Assembly (NCBI RefSeq): GCF_013184545.1
Contig: NZ_JAAOJA010000014.1
Span: 23,154 to 87,153 of the forward strand
Direction of reading: 5' to 3'
Length of the DNA: 64,000 bases
Source of the DNA: Pseudomonas tumuqii
Lineage (GTDB): Bacteria > Pseudomonadota > Gammaproteobacteria > Pseudomonadales > Pseudomonadaceae
Part shown: positions 1 through 8,746 of the stretch, piece by piece
Numbering within the stretch: the first letter of the stretch is position 1
Layout: each line of letters begins with the position of its first letter
Notes under the pieces: generated by a model
The model's input: only the letters and a program-made list of their open reading frames with translations
Databases searched by the model: none
Told to the model about the DNA's origin: nothing
Program-made: the position numbers and the translations under genes

Positions 1-702
1 CAGCAGGGTTTCGGCGTTGTTGGCGGTCATGCGCAGGCGTTTCGGTCGGCAGATCTGCAGCTTGCCGTCGACCTCGAAGCGCCAGGCGTAGGGTGGCGCC
101 AGGCTGTCCCAGTCGAGGCCATCGTGCTCGATCAGTGCGCTGGGCGAGCGCGGCACGCCGCGCCGCGCCAGGTAATCCGGGCTGGCACAGACCACCCGCA
201 CCAGCGGCGCGAGGGCGGTGGCGACCAGGCGGGTGTCGGCCAGCGGGCCGATGCGCAGCACCAGGTCGACTTCGCCGAGGTGGGCGCCGTGCAGGTCGAT
301 GAAGCTGTCGATCAGGCGCAGTTGCACATCCAGCCCCGGATAGGCGATGAGAAATTCGGCAATCGCCGGTGCCAGGTGGCGCCTGCCAAAGGGCGCCGGT
401 GCGTCGATGCGAATCAAGCCCTCCGGCGCGCTGCTCAGGGATACGGCCTCGGCACGGGCCAGGTTCAGCTCCGCGAGGATGCGCCTGGCGCGCTCGGCAA
501 AGGCCTGCCCGGCCGGGGTGGCGCGTACCGCGTGAGTGCTGCGACTGAACAGGCTGCTGCCGAGCGAGCGCTCCAGGGCATCGATCCGTCGCGCCACGGC
601 AGAAGGGGTGAGCGGATGGCGCCGGGCGGCGGCGGAGAAGCTGCCGCTTTCCAGCACGTCGAGAAACAGGCTGAGTTGGTCGGTCAGGGCGTCGGGGTTC
701 AT
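1..702 (-). CDS. LysR-family transcriptional regulator (3' part outside window)
   Basis: DNA-binding regulator, 234 codons visible and open at the window edge. The N-terminus (MNPDALTDQLSLFLDVLESG) leads into a winged HTH with the family pattern SFSAAARRHPLTPSAVARRI at about residues 21-40. A substrate-binding domain follows, with VVCASPDYLARRGVPRSP near residue 190. The start at 702 is the only Met giving the standard LysR N-terminus. It is divergent from the TauE/SafE permease gene (start 807), so that gene is a plausible target (inference). The effector is unknown. Confidence 0.93.
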   Translation of the reverse strand, partial: MNPDALTDQLSLFLDVLESGSFSAAARRHPLTPSAVARRIDALERSLGSSLFSRSTHAVRATPAGQAFAERARRILAELNLARAEAVSLSSAPEGLIRIDAPAPFGRRHLAPAIAEFLIAYPGLDVQLRLIDSFIDLHGAHLGEVDLVLRIGPLADTRLVATALAPLVRVVCASPDYLARRGVPRSPSALIEHDGLDWDSLAPPYAWRFEVDGKLQICRPKRLRMTANNAETLL

Positions 703-806
703 GCATGGCTCGCTTGTGCGTTATCAGCACAGCGATTGTGCGCTGCTGTGCGTTTCCGGGCCAGTCCTGGCCGGCTAGCATGCGCAGGACGCCAACGGAG
801 CCACCG

Positions 807-1562
807 ATGAACCCGATCGACTTTGCCCTGAACCTAATCCTCGGCGTGCTGCTGGGGACGCTGGGGGGCCTGTTCGGCATCGGCGGCGGCCTGATCGCGA
901 TTCCGGCTCTAGGCGTGCTGTTCGGGCTCGACCAGCAGTTGGCCCAGGGCACAGCCCTGGTGATGGTGGTGCCGAATGTGCTGCTGGCACTGTGGCGCTA
1001 TCACCAGCGCAACCGCATCGACCTGCGCCATGCGCTGGCCCTGGCGCTCAGCGGTTTCGTGTGCGCCTTGCTCGGGGCGGGTTGGGCGGTGACGGTGGAT
1101 GCCGAACGCATGCGCCTGGCCTTCGTCGGTTTTCTCCTGGCGCTGGCGCTCTACAACCTGTCGCGCGTGTATTGGCGCCCGGTGGCGGGCTGCAGCGAAC
1201 TGCGTCAGCCCTGGCCCTGGCTGGCCGTTCTGGGCAGTGCTGCCGGTTTGCTCGGCGGCTTGTTCGGGGTCGGTGGTGCGGTGCTGGCCGTGCCGGTGCT
1301 GACCGGCGTGTTCGGCACCACCCAGTTGATGGCCCAGGGTCTGGCGCTGGCCCTGGCGGCGCCGAGTACGGCGGCGACCCTGGTGACCTATGCACTGCAC
1401 GAGCATGTCGACTGGGCGCTGGCGCTGCCCCTGGCGCTGGGCGGGTTGCTCAGCATCAGTTGGGGCGTGCGGCTTGCCCACGCCTTGCCCGAGCGGCTGT
1501 TGCGTGCGCTGTTCGCCGGCTTCCTGCTGCTCTGTGCGCTGTTGCTCGGCCTTAGAGCCTGA
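807..1562 (+). CDS. TauE/SafE-family sulfite/anion exporter
   Basis: Integral inner-membrane permease of about 251 residues. It is very hydrophobic with two internally similar halves, each carrying a glycine-rich signature: GGLFGIGGGLIAIPAL near residue 20 and GGLFGVGGAVLAVPVL near residue 150. This duplication is typical of TauE/SafE (PF01925) proteins, which move sulfite, organosulfonates or related anions; the substrate here cannot be told. I chose ATG 807 because upstream codons in the frame are not membrane-like and overlap the regulator promoter. The 3' end overlaps the convergent LysR gene by 11 nt. Confidence 0.9.
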   Translation: MNPIDFALNLILGVLLGTLGGLFGIGGGLIAIPALGVLFGLDQQLAQGTALVMVVPNVLLALWRYHQRNRIDLRHALALALSGFVCALLGAGWAVTVDAERMRLAFVGFLLALALYNLSRVYWRPVAGCSELRQPWPWLAVLGSAAGLLGGLFGVGGAVLAVPVLTGVFGTTQLMAQGLALALAAPSTAATLVTYALHEHVDWALALPLALGGLLSISWGVRLAHALPERLLRALFAGFLLLCALLLGLRA

Positions 1563-2406
1563 AGCCTTCGATGATGTGCTCGGCCAGGGTTTCGGTCACC
1601 GGCGACTGGGTGCGCGCATTGCGCAGCAGCACGATGCTGGCCGAGGGCATGCTGGGCAGGCCTTCGGCTTCGCCGATGATGCGCAGGTCGGGGGTGATCA
1701 GGCTTTGCAATTGCGCGGTGATTGCCAGGCCGGCGCTGACCACCGCCATGATTCCCGAGAGGCTGGGGCTGGTGTAGGCGATGCGGTATTGACGCTCCAT
1801 GGCGTCCAGCGCATTGCAGGCCCAGGAGCGGCAGAAGCACTCGGCATTGAACATCGCCAGCGGCAGCGGCTCCTGTTCGTGGGGGCTGAAACCCTGGGCT
1901 TCGGCCCAGACGATGCGTTCCTGGCGCAACAGCTGACCGATTTCGGTGCCCGGCTCGCGGGTGACGATGGTCAGGTCCAGGTCCTGGCGCTGCAACAGGT
2001 TGTACGACGGCTCGCAGTGCAACTCCACCTGTACCAGCGGGTAGGCCTGGGCGAAGCGCGAGAGGATGCCCGGCATAAAACGCATCACGTAGTCATCCGG
2101 GGTGCCGATGCGCACCGAGCCGACCATGTGCGGCTCGCGCATGGTGTTCATCACCTCGCCATGCAGCTTGAGGATGCGCCGGGCGTAGCCGAGCAGTACC
2201 TGGCCTTCGGCGGTCAGGCTGACCTGGCGGCCGTCGCGCTGGAACAGCGGGCGCTGGATCACATCCTCTTCCAGGCGTTTCATCTGCATGCTGACCGCCG
2301 ACTGGGTGCGGTTGACCATCTCCGCGGCTCGGGTAAAGCCACCGTTGTCGGCAATGGCGACAAAGGTCCGCAGCAGTTCGCTGTCGATGCTCGGGTAGCT
2401 GGCCAT
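1552..2406 (-). CDS. LysR-family transcriptional regulator
   Basis: 284 residues, the usual LysR length. The HTH lies at residues 20-45 (GGFTRAAEMVNRTQSAVSMQ), followed by the family segment RPLFQRDGRQVSLTAEGQVLL and a periplasmic-binding-like effector domain (GSVRIGTPDDYVMRFMPGIL). It is divergent from the small DUF1127 gene at 2503, which it may regulate (inference from arrangement only). It converges on and overlaps the TauE/SafE gene end. Confidence 0.93.
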   Translation of the reverse strand: MASYPSIDSELLRTFVAIADNGGFTRAAEMVNRTQSAVSMQMKRLEEDVIQRPLFQRDGRQVSLTAEGQVLLGYARRILKLHGEVMNTMREPHMVGSVRIGTPDDYVMRFMPGILSRFAQAYPLVQVELHCEPSYNLLQRQDLDLTIVTREPGTEIGQLLRQERIVWAEAQGFSPHEQEPLPLAMFNAECFCRSWACNALDAMERQYRIAYTSPSLSGIMAVVSAGLAITAQLQSLITPDLRIIGEAEGLPSMPSASIVLLRNARTQSPVTETLAEHIIEGFRL

Positions 2407-2502
2407 TCATCAATCTCCGAGATGGGGTGCATCAGAAACATTCGTTGGATTGATCATAAGCCCAGCGCGAGACTGTCGCCAACCCCACAGGAGGGCGACG
2501 AG

Positions 2503-2736
2503 ATGAAAGGTCAAAAAGGTTATGCAATAGCAAGTGTGTGGCCACGCCAAGCGGTGAGCCTGGGTGCTCTGGCCAGGGCGGTGTGGCATCAGCTCAAGCG
2601 CTGGCATGAGCTGGCCTGGCAGCGTCGGCAACTGGCGGCGCTCAATGATGCGGCGCTCAAGGATCTCGGCCTGAGCCGGGCGGATGTGATGCAGGAAACC
2701 GAGCGGCCGTTCTGGGACGATCCGCTGGCGAAGTAG
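2503..2736 (+). CDS. DUF1127 small basic protein
   Basis: 77 residues. The second half carries the DUF1127/YjiS-like pattern: WHELAWQRRQLAALNDAALKD followed by LGLSRADV, an arginine-rich amphipathic helix pair. In alphaproteobacteria such proteins bind RNA; their function in Pseudomonas is less clear. The start is set by AGGAGG-like GGAGGGCGACG just before ATG 2503; a longer open frame runs upstream but is antisense to the LysR gene. Monocistronic and divergent from lysR. Confidence 0.85.
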   Translation: MKGQKGYAIASVWPRQAVSLGALARAVWHQLKRWHELAWQRRQLAALNDAALKDLGLSRADVMQETERPFWDDPLAK

Positions 2737-2758
2737 CCAGCTTCAGGAGGATTTATGC

Positions 2759-3040
2759 TTGTCACAGGAAGTCTGTCCGCATGACTTCGCGCGCAAGGGC
2801 ACCGATGTATTGCTGTTCCAGCTGGTGGTGCTGCTGCGCCGCCAGCTGGCGTCGAATATGGCGGTGTTCTCGTTTATGGCGCCGCTGTTCGGTGTGAGCT
2901 TCGGCGTGCTGATTCTCGATGAGCCCCTGAGCCTGAATTTCGTCGCTGGCGCGGCGCTGGTGTTGCTCGGTATCGTCCTGGTCAGCAATCATGCCTGGGT
3001 CAGCAGGCGCCTCAGTCTCTGGCGCTATGCCGAACGATAG
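2759..3040 (+). pseudogene. C-terminal fragment of an EamA/DMT transporter
   Basis: 93 codons. Residues from about 28 on match the last two transmembrane helices of EamA-type drug/metabolite transporters (NMAVFSFMAPLFGVSFGVLI, DEPLSLNFVAGAALVLLGIV). A full protein has about 290-300 residues and ten helices, so eight are missing. A good AGGAGG (2745-2750) lies 8 nt before a TTG codon at 2759, so a short product may still be made. The DUF3291 gene follows 15 nt after the stop. Confidence 0.7.
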
Positions 3041-3055
3041 AGACAAGGAGAAAGC

Positions 3056-3538
3056 ATGTCCGCTTATCAGCTCGCGCAGTTGAATATCGCCAGCATGAAG
3101 GAGCCGCTGGAGTCCCCCGGTATGGCGGATTTCGTCGCCAATCTGGAGCGCATCAATGCGCTGGCCGAGGCCTCGCCGGGGTTCGTCTGGCGTTTGCAGG
3201 ACGAGGCGGGCGATGCCACCGCGCTGCGCCCCTTTGGCGAAGAAGTGCTGGTCAATCTGTCGTTGTGGCGAGATGTCGAGGCGCTCAAGGACTATGTCTA
3301 CAAATCCGCCCACGCGGAAATGCTCAAGCGCCGCAACGAATGGTTCGCGCGCATGGGCGAGGCGCATATGGTGCTCTGGTGGGTGCCGGCCGGCCATCTG
3401 CCCAGCGTCGGCGAGGCTGCCGAACGCCTGCAATTGCTCCGCGAGCTTGGGTCGACTGCGCAGGCGTTCAGTTTTCGCCAGGCGTTTGCGCCTGCGGATA
3501 TGCCGGTTGCGGCGATGGCCTCGACGGTGACTGAGTGA
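3056..3538 (+). CDS. DUF3291 domain protein
   Basis: 160 residues, soluble, no signal peptide. It matches the DUF3291 pattern (dimeric alpha/beta barrel fold, ABM-like): YQLAQLNIASMKEPL at the N-terminus, GFVWRLQ, LVNLSLWRDVEALKDYVY and HMVLWWVPAGHLPS. The biochemical role of the family is not established. The start has AAGGAG 6 nt upstream. It follows the transporter fragment closely and precedes the alkX-like gene by 13 nt, so it may share a transcript with it. Confidence 0.85.
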   Translation: MSAYQLAQLNIASMKEPLESPGMADFVANLERINALAEASPGFVWRLQDEAGDATALRPFGEEVLVNLSLWRDVEALKDYVYKSAHAEMLKRRNEWFARMGEAHMVLWWVPAGHLPSVGEAAERLQLLRELGSTAQAFSFRQAFAPADMPVAAMASTVTE

Positions 3539-3551
3539 ATTCGCACAGGCT

Positions 3552-4763
3552 ATGACTTCGCCCCAGACACTGACCCTCGCCCAAGCCCGGCGTCTGGCGC
3601 TGCGGGCCCAGGGCTTCGGCCGCGCGCTGCCGGGCGCGGTCGGTCACCGCCAACTGCTGGCACAGATCGCCCGGCTCGGCGTGTTGCAGATCGATTCGGT
3701 GAACGCCTTGGTGCGTTCGCATTACCTGCCGCTGTTCTCCCGCCTCGGCGCTTACGATCGAACGCTATTGGAACAAGCGGCCTGGAGTCAGGGGCGTCGT
3801 CGCGGCTTGTTCGAATACTGGGGCCATGAAGCCTCGTTGCTGCCGCTGTCGTTCTATCCGCTGCTGCGCTGGCGCATGCAGCAAGCGCGCGATGGCGAAG
3901 GCATCTATAAACAGCTGGCGCATTTCGGCCGCGAGCAGCAGCCATTGATTCGGCGGGTGTTGCAGGCGGTCCGCGAGCAAGGTGCTTTGGGCGCCGGCAG
4001 CCTGGGGCAGAAAACCGCCGGCAGCAGCGCCTGGTGGGGCTGGAGCGCGGAAAAGCATGCGCTGGAATGGTTGTTCGCCACCGGCGAGGTGACCGTCGCC
4101 GGACGCCGCGGTTTCGAGCGTTTATATGATCTGCCGGAACGGGTATTGCCGACGGCGGTGCTGAATGCGCCCGAGCTGGATAGCGCCGAGGCCCAGCGCC
4201 GCTTGCTGTTGCACGCGGCCGAGGCGTTGGGCGTGGCCACGGAGAAGGACCTGCGCGACTACTACCGCCTGGAGGCTCGCGACATCCAGGCGCGGCTGGC
4301 CGAACTGCTCGAAGCCGGTGAACTCCAGCAGCTGCGGGTGCAGGATTGGGCGCAGCCCGCGTATTGCCGGGGCGCGCCGACCATTCCGCGCAAGGTCGAG
4401 GCCAGCGCCTTGCTTTCGCCCTTCGACTCGCTGATCTGGGAGCGGGCGCGTACCGAGCGCTTATTCGACTTCCGCTATCGCCTGGAGATCTACACCCCGC
4501 CGCACAAGCGGGTGTATGGCTACTACGTGTTGCCGTTTCTGCATAAGGAGCGTCTGGCGGCGCGGCTGGATCTGCGCGCCGAACGCGCTCATGGCTGTCT
4601 GGCCGTGCATGCTGTGCATGTGGAAACGCCAGGGCTGGATGAACCGGGTTTGGCGGCGCTGGCGCTCAACCTGCGGGCCTTGGCTGGTTGGTTGGGGCTG
4701 GAGCGCGTAGCGCTCAACTGCACGAGCGGCATCGCCGCACGTCTGCGTGGGTATCTCGGCTGA
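3552..4763 (+). CDS. AlkX/YcaQ-type winged-helix DNA glycosylase
   Basis: 403 residues, HTH_42 (formerly DUF1006) family. E. coli YcaQ (AlkX) unhooks interstrand DNA crosslinks and bulky N7-guanine adducts. The family's Q-hydrophobic-D catalytic motif is visible as QID at residues 46-48, followed by the conserved SVNALVRSHYLPLFSRLG. Further family blocks are LFEYWGHEASLLPLSFYPLL and, near the C-terminus, LLSPFDSLIWERARTERLF with FRYRLEIYTPPHKRVYGYYV. Length is normal. Expected role: constitutive repair of alkylation crosslinks. Confidence 0.88.
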   Translation: MTSPQTLTLAQARRLALRAQGFGRALPGAVGHRQLLAQIARLGVLQIDSVNALVRSHYLPLFSRLGAYDRTLLEQAAWSQGRRRGLFEYWGHEASLLPLSFYPLLRWRMQQARDGEGIYKQLAHFGREQQPLIRRVLQAVREQGALGAGSLGQKTAGSSAWWGWSAEKHALEWLFATGEVTVAGRRGFERLYDLPERVLPTAVLNAPELDSAEAQRRLLLHAAEALGVATEKDLRDYYRLEARDIQARLAELLEAGELQQLRVQDWAQPAYCRGAPTIPRKVEASALLSPFDSLIWERARTERLFDFRYRLEIYTPPHKRVYGYYVLPFLHKERLAARLDLRAERAHGCLAVHAVHVETPGLDEPGLAALALNLRALAGWLGLERVALNCTSGIAARLRGYLG

Positions 4764-4796
4764 GACCGCGAGTCGGCAATCGGCTACGGCTTCCGC

Positions 4797-4802
4797 TACA
4801 AT
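4797..4802 (+). promoter_or_regulatory. possible -10 box for pyrF
   Basis: TACAAT lies 34 nt before the pyrF start codon in the short space after the alkX-like stop. No good -35 hexamer is visible 16-18 nt upstream, so this is only a candidate sigma-70 promoter. Confidence 0.3.
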
Positions 4803-4835
4803 GCGCGGCGAATTTGTCTTGCCCGAGAGCCCACC

Positions 4836-5534
4836 ATGTCCGCCTGTCAGACCCCGATCATCGTTGCCCTGGATTTCCCGACCCGTGATGCCGCCCTGGC
4901 GCTGGCCGATCGGCTCGACCCCGGGTTGTGCCGGGTCAAGGTCGGCAAGGAACTCTTCACCCGCTGCGGCCCGGATATCGTCGGTGCCCTGGCTGGCAAG
5001 GGTTTCGAGGTGTTCCTCGATCTGAAATTCCATGACATTCCCAACACCACGGCGATGGCGGTCAAGGCCGCGGCCGAGCTGGGCGTGTGGATGGTCAACG
5101 TGCACTGCTCGGGCGGCCTGCGCATGATGGCGGCTTGCCGCGAGACCCTGGACAAGCTGGCCGGCGCCAAACCGCTATTGATCGGCGTCACCGTGCTGAC
5201 CAGCATGGAACGCGAGGACCTGGCCGGCATCGGCCTGGATATCGAACCCCAGGCGCAAGTCTTGCGTCTGGCGGGTCTGGCCGCGCAAGCCGGGCTGGAT
5301 GGTCTGGTGTGTTCCGCCCAGGAAGCCCAGGCGCTCAAGGCCGCTTATCCGGCGTTGCAGCTGGTCACTCCCGGCATTCGTCCGGCGGGCAGCGCCCAGG
5401 ACGATCAACGGCGTATTCTGACTCCGCGCCAGGCGCTGGATGTCGGTTCCGATTATCTGGTCATCGGCCGGCCGATCAGTCAGGCCAGCGATCCGGCACA
5501 GGCCTTGGCGGCGGTCGTGGCCGAGCTGGCCTGA
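4836..5534 (+). CDS. pyrF: orotidine 5'-phosphate decarboxylase
   Basis: 232 residues, cytosolic. It converts OMP to UMP and CO2, the last step of de novo pyrimidine synthesis. The catalytic DxKxxD array is in FLDLKFHDIPNT (D62, K64, D67), with K38 in VKVGKELF. The phosphate-binding loop is TPGIRPAGSAQDDQRRI, and GSDYLVIGRPIS closes the barrel. Full length for the bacterial family. The start follows a CCGAGAG stretch; upstream frame residues do not fit the family. Confidence 0.97.
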   Translation: MSACQTPIIVALDFPTRDAALALADRLDPGLCRVKVGKELFTRCGPDIVGALAGKGFEVFLDLKFHDIPNTTAMAVKAAAELGVWMVNVHCSGGLRMMAACRETLDKLAGAKPLLIGVTVLTSMEREDLAGIGLDIEPQAQVLRLAGLAAQAGLDGLVCSAQEAQALKAAYPALQLVTPGIRPAGSAQDDQRRILTPRQALDVGSDYLVIGRPISQASDPAQALAAVVAELA

Positions 5535-5585
5535 TAGCCCGTCAACAATTACAGTCGCTCAATTCGACTCAGTCAGGTTCTTGCC

Positions 5586-6416
5586 ATGCATCCCGCCGCC
5601 GAAGATTCGCCACTGGGTAAGTCCAGCGAATACATCGCTACCTACACGCCGTCGCTGCTGTTCCCGATTGCGCGCGCCGCCAAGTGGGCCGAGCTGGGCC
5701 TGACGGCCGAGACTCTGCCGTATCAGGGGGTGGATTTCTGGAACTGCTTCGAGCTGTCCTGGCTATTGCCTTCGGGTAAGCCGGTGGTGGCCATCGGCGA
5801 GTTCGCCATCCCGGCGGATTCGCCGAATATCATCGAGTCGAAATCCTTCAAGCTGTACCTCAACTCGTTGAATCAGACGGCGTTCGCCGACATCGCCGAA
5901 TTGCAGGAAGTGTTGCGCCGGGATTTGTCGGCGGTCGCCGGCAAGTCGGTGGGTGTACGCGTGCGCAGTTTGGCCGAGGTGACGGCCGAAGGGGTGGCGA
6001 CGCTGCCCGGGCAGTGCATCGATGACCTGGATGTGGTCATCAGCAACTACGCCCGACCGCAGCCGGAACTGCTGCGTTGCGAGCCGCAGCGGCTAGTCGA
6101 GGAAAGTCTGCACAGCCACCTGTTGAAGTCCAACTGCCCGGTCACCGGCCAGCCGGATTGGGGCAGCGTGGTGGTGCAGTACCGCGGCGCGGCGCTGGAT
6201 CACGCCAGTTTGCTGGCCTATCTGGTGAGCTTTCGCCAGCATGCGGATTTCCACGAGCAGTGCGTGGAGCGGATCTTTCTCGATCTGCAGCACCTGCTCC
6301 AGCCCGAGTACCTGACGGTGTATGCCCGTTACGTACGTCGCGGCGGCCTGGATATCAATCCCTACCGCAGTACGGCGGCGATAGCGCCGGACAACCGGCG
6401 CTTGGTGCGCCAGTAA
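5586..6416 (+). CDS. queF: NADPH-dependent 7-cyano-7-deazaguanine reductase
   Basis: 276 residues, the long bimodular type. It reduces preQ0 to preQ1 in queuosine tRNA modification. The signature ESKSFKLYLNS is at residues 84-94 and the thioimide-forming cysteine is C184 in LLKSNCPVTGQPDWGS, with catalytic D191. It lies 51 nt after pyrF on the same strand and could be partly co-transcribed. The neighbourhood with DUF4404, HAD and mlaA resembles Pseudomonas genomes (from memory). Confidence 0.96.
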   Translation: MHPAAEDSPLGKSSEYIATYTPSLLFPIARAAKWAELGLTAETLPYQGVDFWNCFELSWLLPSGKPVVAIGEFAIPADSPNIIESKSFKLYLNSLNQTAFADIAELQEVLRRDLSAVAGKSVGVRVRSLAEVTAEGVATLPGQCIDDLDVVISNYARPQPELLRCEPQRLVEESLHSHLLKSNCPVTGQPDWGSVVVQYRGAALDHASLLAYLVSFRQHADFHEQCVERIFLDLQHLLQPEYLTVYARYVRRGGLDINPYRSTAAIAPDNRRLVRQ

Positions 6417-6487
6417 CGGGGAGGAGGCGGCAAGCTGGAAGCGTCAAGCAAGAGCTTGCGCACACCAGGGCAGCTTGCCGCTGCCTC

Positions 6488-6754
6488 TCAGATCCCCATG
6501 TTGGCCAGGCTCTGCACGATGTTGCGCAAGGTGCCGGCCAGGGTCGGATGACTGGCTTCGAAACGTTCCACTGCCAGGTTGACGCCATCAATCAGGGTGG
6601 CATCCGGTGCGGCCGCCGCTTGGCGGGCCAGCTGGAGTTCGATTTCCTGGGTCAGGACAAATAGCGATGCCCGTTCTTCTTCAGTCAGTGGCGGATCCTG
6701 AGCCAACTGTTCGCGCAGCTCTTCCAGCTGTTGCTGCAGACGGTTTGCAGGCAT
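6488..6754 (-). CDS. DUF4404 family protein
   Basis: 88 residues, mainly helical. The N-terminal half is a likely coiled coil (NRLQQQLEELREQLAQDPPL) and the C-terminal half is HPTLAGTLRNIVQSLANMGI, the DUF4404 signature. No catalytic residues are evident and no function is assigned to the family. A clear AGGGAGAG precedes the start. It converges with queF; the 70-nt gap holds no clear terminator. Confidence 0.85.
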   Translation of the reverse strand: MPANRLQQQLEELREQLAQDPPLTEEERASLFVLTQEIELQLARQAAAAPDATLIDGVNLAVERFEASHPTLAGTLRNIVQSLANMGI

Positions 6755-6939
6755 AAATCTCTCCCTTTATTGATAGGCAAAACATTGACCCTGCGCCTTC
6801 GCGGAGGCCCTTGCATGCTTGCTAGGGTAATCCAAGCGGCGCGGCTTTGCTTGCCCGGGATCAAATCTATTGCTTGAGCTGGTTGGGGCGTCGGGCGTAT
6901 GGAGACGGTCGCAATCGGCGAGAGTTTTTGCGCAACCGC

Positions 6940-7662
6940 TCAGGGTTTTTCCCCCTTCTGTCGGCGTGAGCCGAGGTCGGCCAGGCAGGGACCGAGTTCG
7001 CTCAATTGATCTATTACCGCGTGCACGCCGAGGCGATATAGAGTCAAGGTCGCCTGGGTGCGCAGGCGGTCGCGCTCGGCTGCTGCGAGAGTTTGCCAGT
7101 CTGCTGGCGCCTGGCCACAGAGTGGTCCGCAGGCCGCCAGGCCGATGGTCCACAGCCCGGCATTGAGGCCGGCCTGGAGCAGGCGCGGTTCGCCGCTGAT
7201 CAGCACGCAGCCATCGAGTTGCTCGACCTGCAAGTCCGCCAGTGCCTGCCAGCAGGCATCCGGCGCCGGCCAGGCGCGGCCGACTCGGCTCGGGGTGGCA
7301 GGGAGCCAGTCGGGCAGCGGGGTCGCCAGGGCGATGCTGGCATCACGCGGCAGTTCATCGAGCCAGGCACAGGGCACTTTCTGCTGGTGCAGTTGTTGCA
7401 ACTGCTGCAGGGCGCCCGGAGTGAGTTCGGCGTGTTCGCAGGCTGCTTCGCTCAAGGCCTGCTCGAAGGCCTGTCGCTCGCCAGCGCTGGGCGTGCGGCC
7501 AAGCCGTTGCTCCAGGGCACCAGGTACGGCATTGAGCTGTTCGCCACCGTGTCGTGGATACAGGCGTTGCATGGCCGTGGGCAATGTGCGTGCACCAAAG
7601 TCCACCAGGCAACCGGATAAACCAAAAAGCAAGGCAGTGAAGGCGGGAGGGGTGACTGGCAT
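6940..7662 (-). CDS. phosphonatase-like HAD-superfamily protein lacking the nucleophile Asp
   Basis: 240 residues from ATG 7662, chosen because AAGG lies 9 nt upstream; a Met 18 codons further up has no proper RBS. The N-terminal block LLFGLSGCLVDFG aligns column by column with the phosphonoacetaldehyde hydrolase motif (IFDWAGTTVDYG-type), but the nucleophile Asp is Gly (residue 14, codon GGT). Later HAD landmarks are GRAWPAPDACWQALADL and GCVLISGEPRLLQAGLNAGLWTIGLA. It is therefore unlikely to be a normal HAD hydrolase; a binding or structural role is possible. Separate transcript, divergent from mlaA. Confidence 0.8.
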   Translation of the reverse strand: MPVTPPAFTALLFGLSGCLVDFGARTLPTAMQRLYPRHGGEQLNAVPGALEQRLGRTPSAGERQAFEQALSEAACEHAELTPGALQQLQQLHQQKVPCAWLDELPRDASIALATPLPDWLPATPSRVGRAWPAPDACWQALADLQVEQLDGCVLISGEPRLLQAGLNAGLWTIGLAACGPLCGQAPADWQTLAAAERDRLRTQATLTLYRLGVHAVIDQLSELGPCLADLGSRRQKGEKP

Positions 7663-7966
7663 GCTGGTCATCCTTGAAGTTATCAGGTCCAGTGTGCGGG
7701 CTGCTGATGACGACAAGATGAAGCTTATGTGACGGCTAGCGGCAAAGACGCTCGATCCGTATGGCGGGGGGCTGGTGTCCGATCAGTCGACGCCCATGAT
7801 GATTGCCCATGTCCCACCTGACGAGGGGGAGGGATATTGAGTAAGGTTTTTTCCTGCAGTTTGCTGGTCCCCTCGACTGCCTATTTGGCTGCATCAGGCT
7901 TTATACTGCCGGGCCTCTATGGTCGCCCTGGGGCCGGCCGACAATTTTTCTCAAGGAGAGACCCTA

Positions 7967-8668
7967 ATGCCTGTAATCGGTGCGAACTGGATCGATCGTC
8001 TGGGCCGATTGTGCGCCTGTGCCAGTCTGGTACTGCTTCCGTTGGTGGCTCAGGCCGCTGAAGATGACCCGTGGGAAGGCTTCAATCGGGCGATCTTCCG
8101 CTTCAACGACACCCTCGACACCTATGCGCTCAAGCCGTTGGCGCAGGGCTATCAGGCGGTAACCCCACAGTTTCTCGAAGACGGCGTGCATAACGTCTTC
8201 GGCAATATCGGCGATGTTGGCAACCTGGCCAACAACGTGCTGCAAGGCAAGCTGCACGATGCCGGTGTGGACACCAGTCGGGTGATCTTCAACACCACCT
8301 TTGGCGTACTGGGCTTCTTCGATGTGGCCCGAGAAATGGGCCTGCAGCGCAGCGACGAAGACTTCGGTCAGACTTTCGGCGCTTGGGGCCTGGGCAGTGG
8401 ACCCTATGTGGTGCTGCCGCTGCTCGGTCCGAGTACGGTGCGCGATACGTTCAGCAAAGCGCCGGACAGCCTGCTCCAGCCTTACCGGTATATGGACCAT
8501 GTGCCGACCCGTAACCTCACGCGCGGTGTGAATGTTATCGATACCCGTGCCAGTTTGCTGTCGGCCGAGCGGATGGTCAGTGGCGACAAGTACATCTTCA
8601 TCCGCAACGCCTACCTGCAGAACCGTGAGTTCAAGGTGCGCGACGGTGATGTCGAGGACGATTTCTAG
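7967..8668 (+). CDS. mlaA: MlaA (VacJ) phospholipid-transport outer-membrane component
   Basis: 233 residues from ATG 7967, which has AAGGAGAG 7 nt upstream; the longer frame from 7919 is not signal-like. A signal peptide ends in LVLLPLVAQA, then AEDDPWEGFNRAIFRFNDT, the MlaA entry motif, followed by NVFGNIGDVGNLANNVLQGK, LGFFDVAREMGL and GPYVVLPLLGPSTVRDTF. In E. coli MlaA removes phospholipid from the outer leaflet and passes it to MlaC. There is no Cys at the predicted cleavage site, so it appears processed by signal peptidase I, unlike the E. coli lipoprotein. Confidence 0.94.
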   Translation: MPVIGANWIDRLGRLCACASLVLLPLVAQAAEDDPWEGFNRAIFRFNDTLDTYALKPLAQGYQAVTPQFLEDGVHNVFGNIGDVGNLANNVLQGKLHDAGVDTSRVIFNTTFGVLGFFDVAREMGLQRSDEDFGQTFGAWGLGSGPYVVLPLLGPSTVRDTFSKAPDSLLQPYRYMDHVPTRNLTRGVNVIDTRASLLSAERMVSGDKYIFIRNAYLQNREFKVRDGDVEDDF

Positions 8669-8693
8669 CGTCCTGCCTTCAGGCATTTCATGC

Positions 8694-8725
8694 AAAAAAG
8701 GCGGCCATACCAGGCCGCCTTTTTT
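8694..8725. terminator. bidirectional intrinsic terminator (mlaA / PilZ gene)
   Basis: An A6 run, GGCGGCC, a six-base loop, GGCCGCC and a T6 run. It is symmetrical, so it can end both mlaA and the convergent PilZ gene. Confidence 0.9.
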
Positions 8726-8746
8726 GCGTTTTGAGTGCTGCCGATT

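Noticed and set aside
124..810. Long open frame on + strand opposite the first LysR gene
   Set aside because: Antisense shadow in GC-rich DNA; no family motifs, while the minus strand has full LysR signatures.
7919..7966. Upstream start for mlaA
   Set aside because: The extra 16 residues would disrupt the signal peptide; ATG 7967 has the good RBS.
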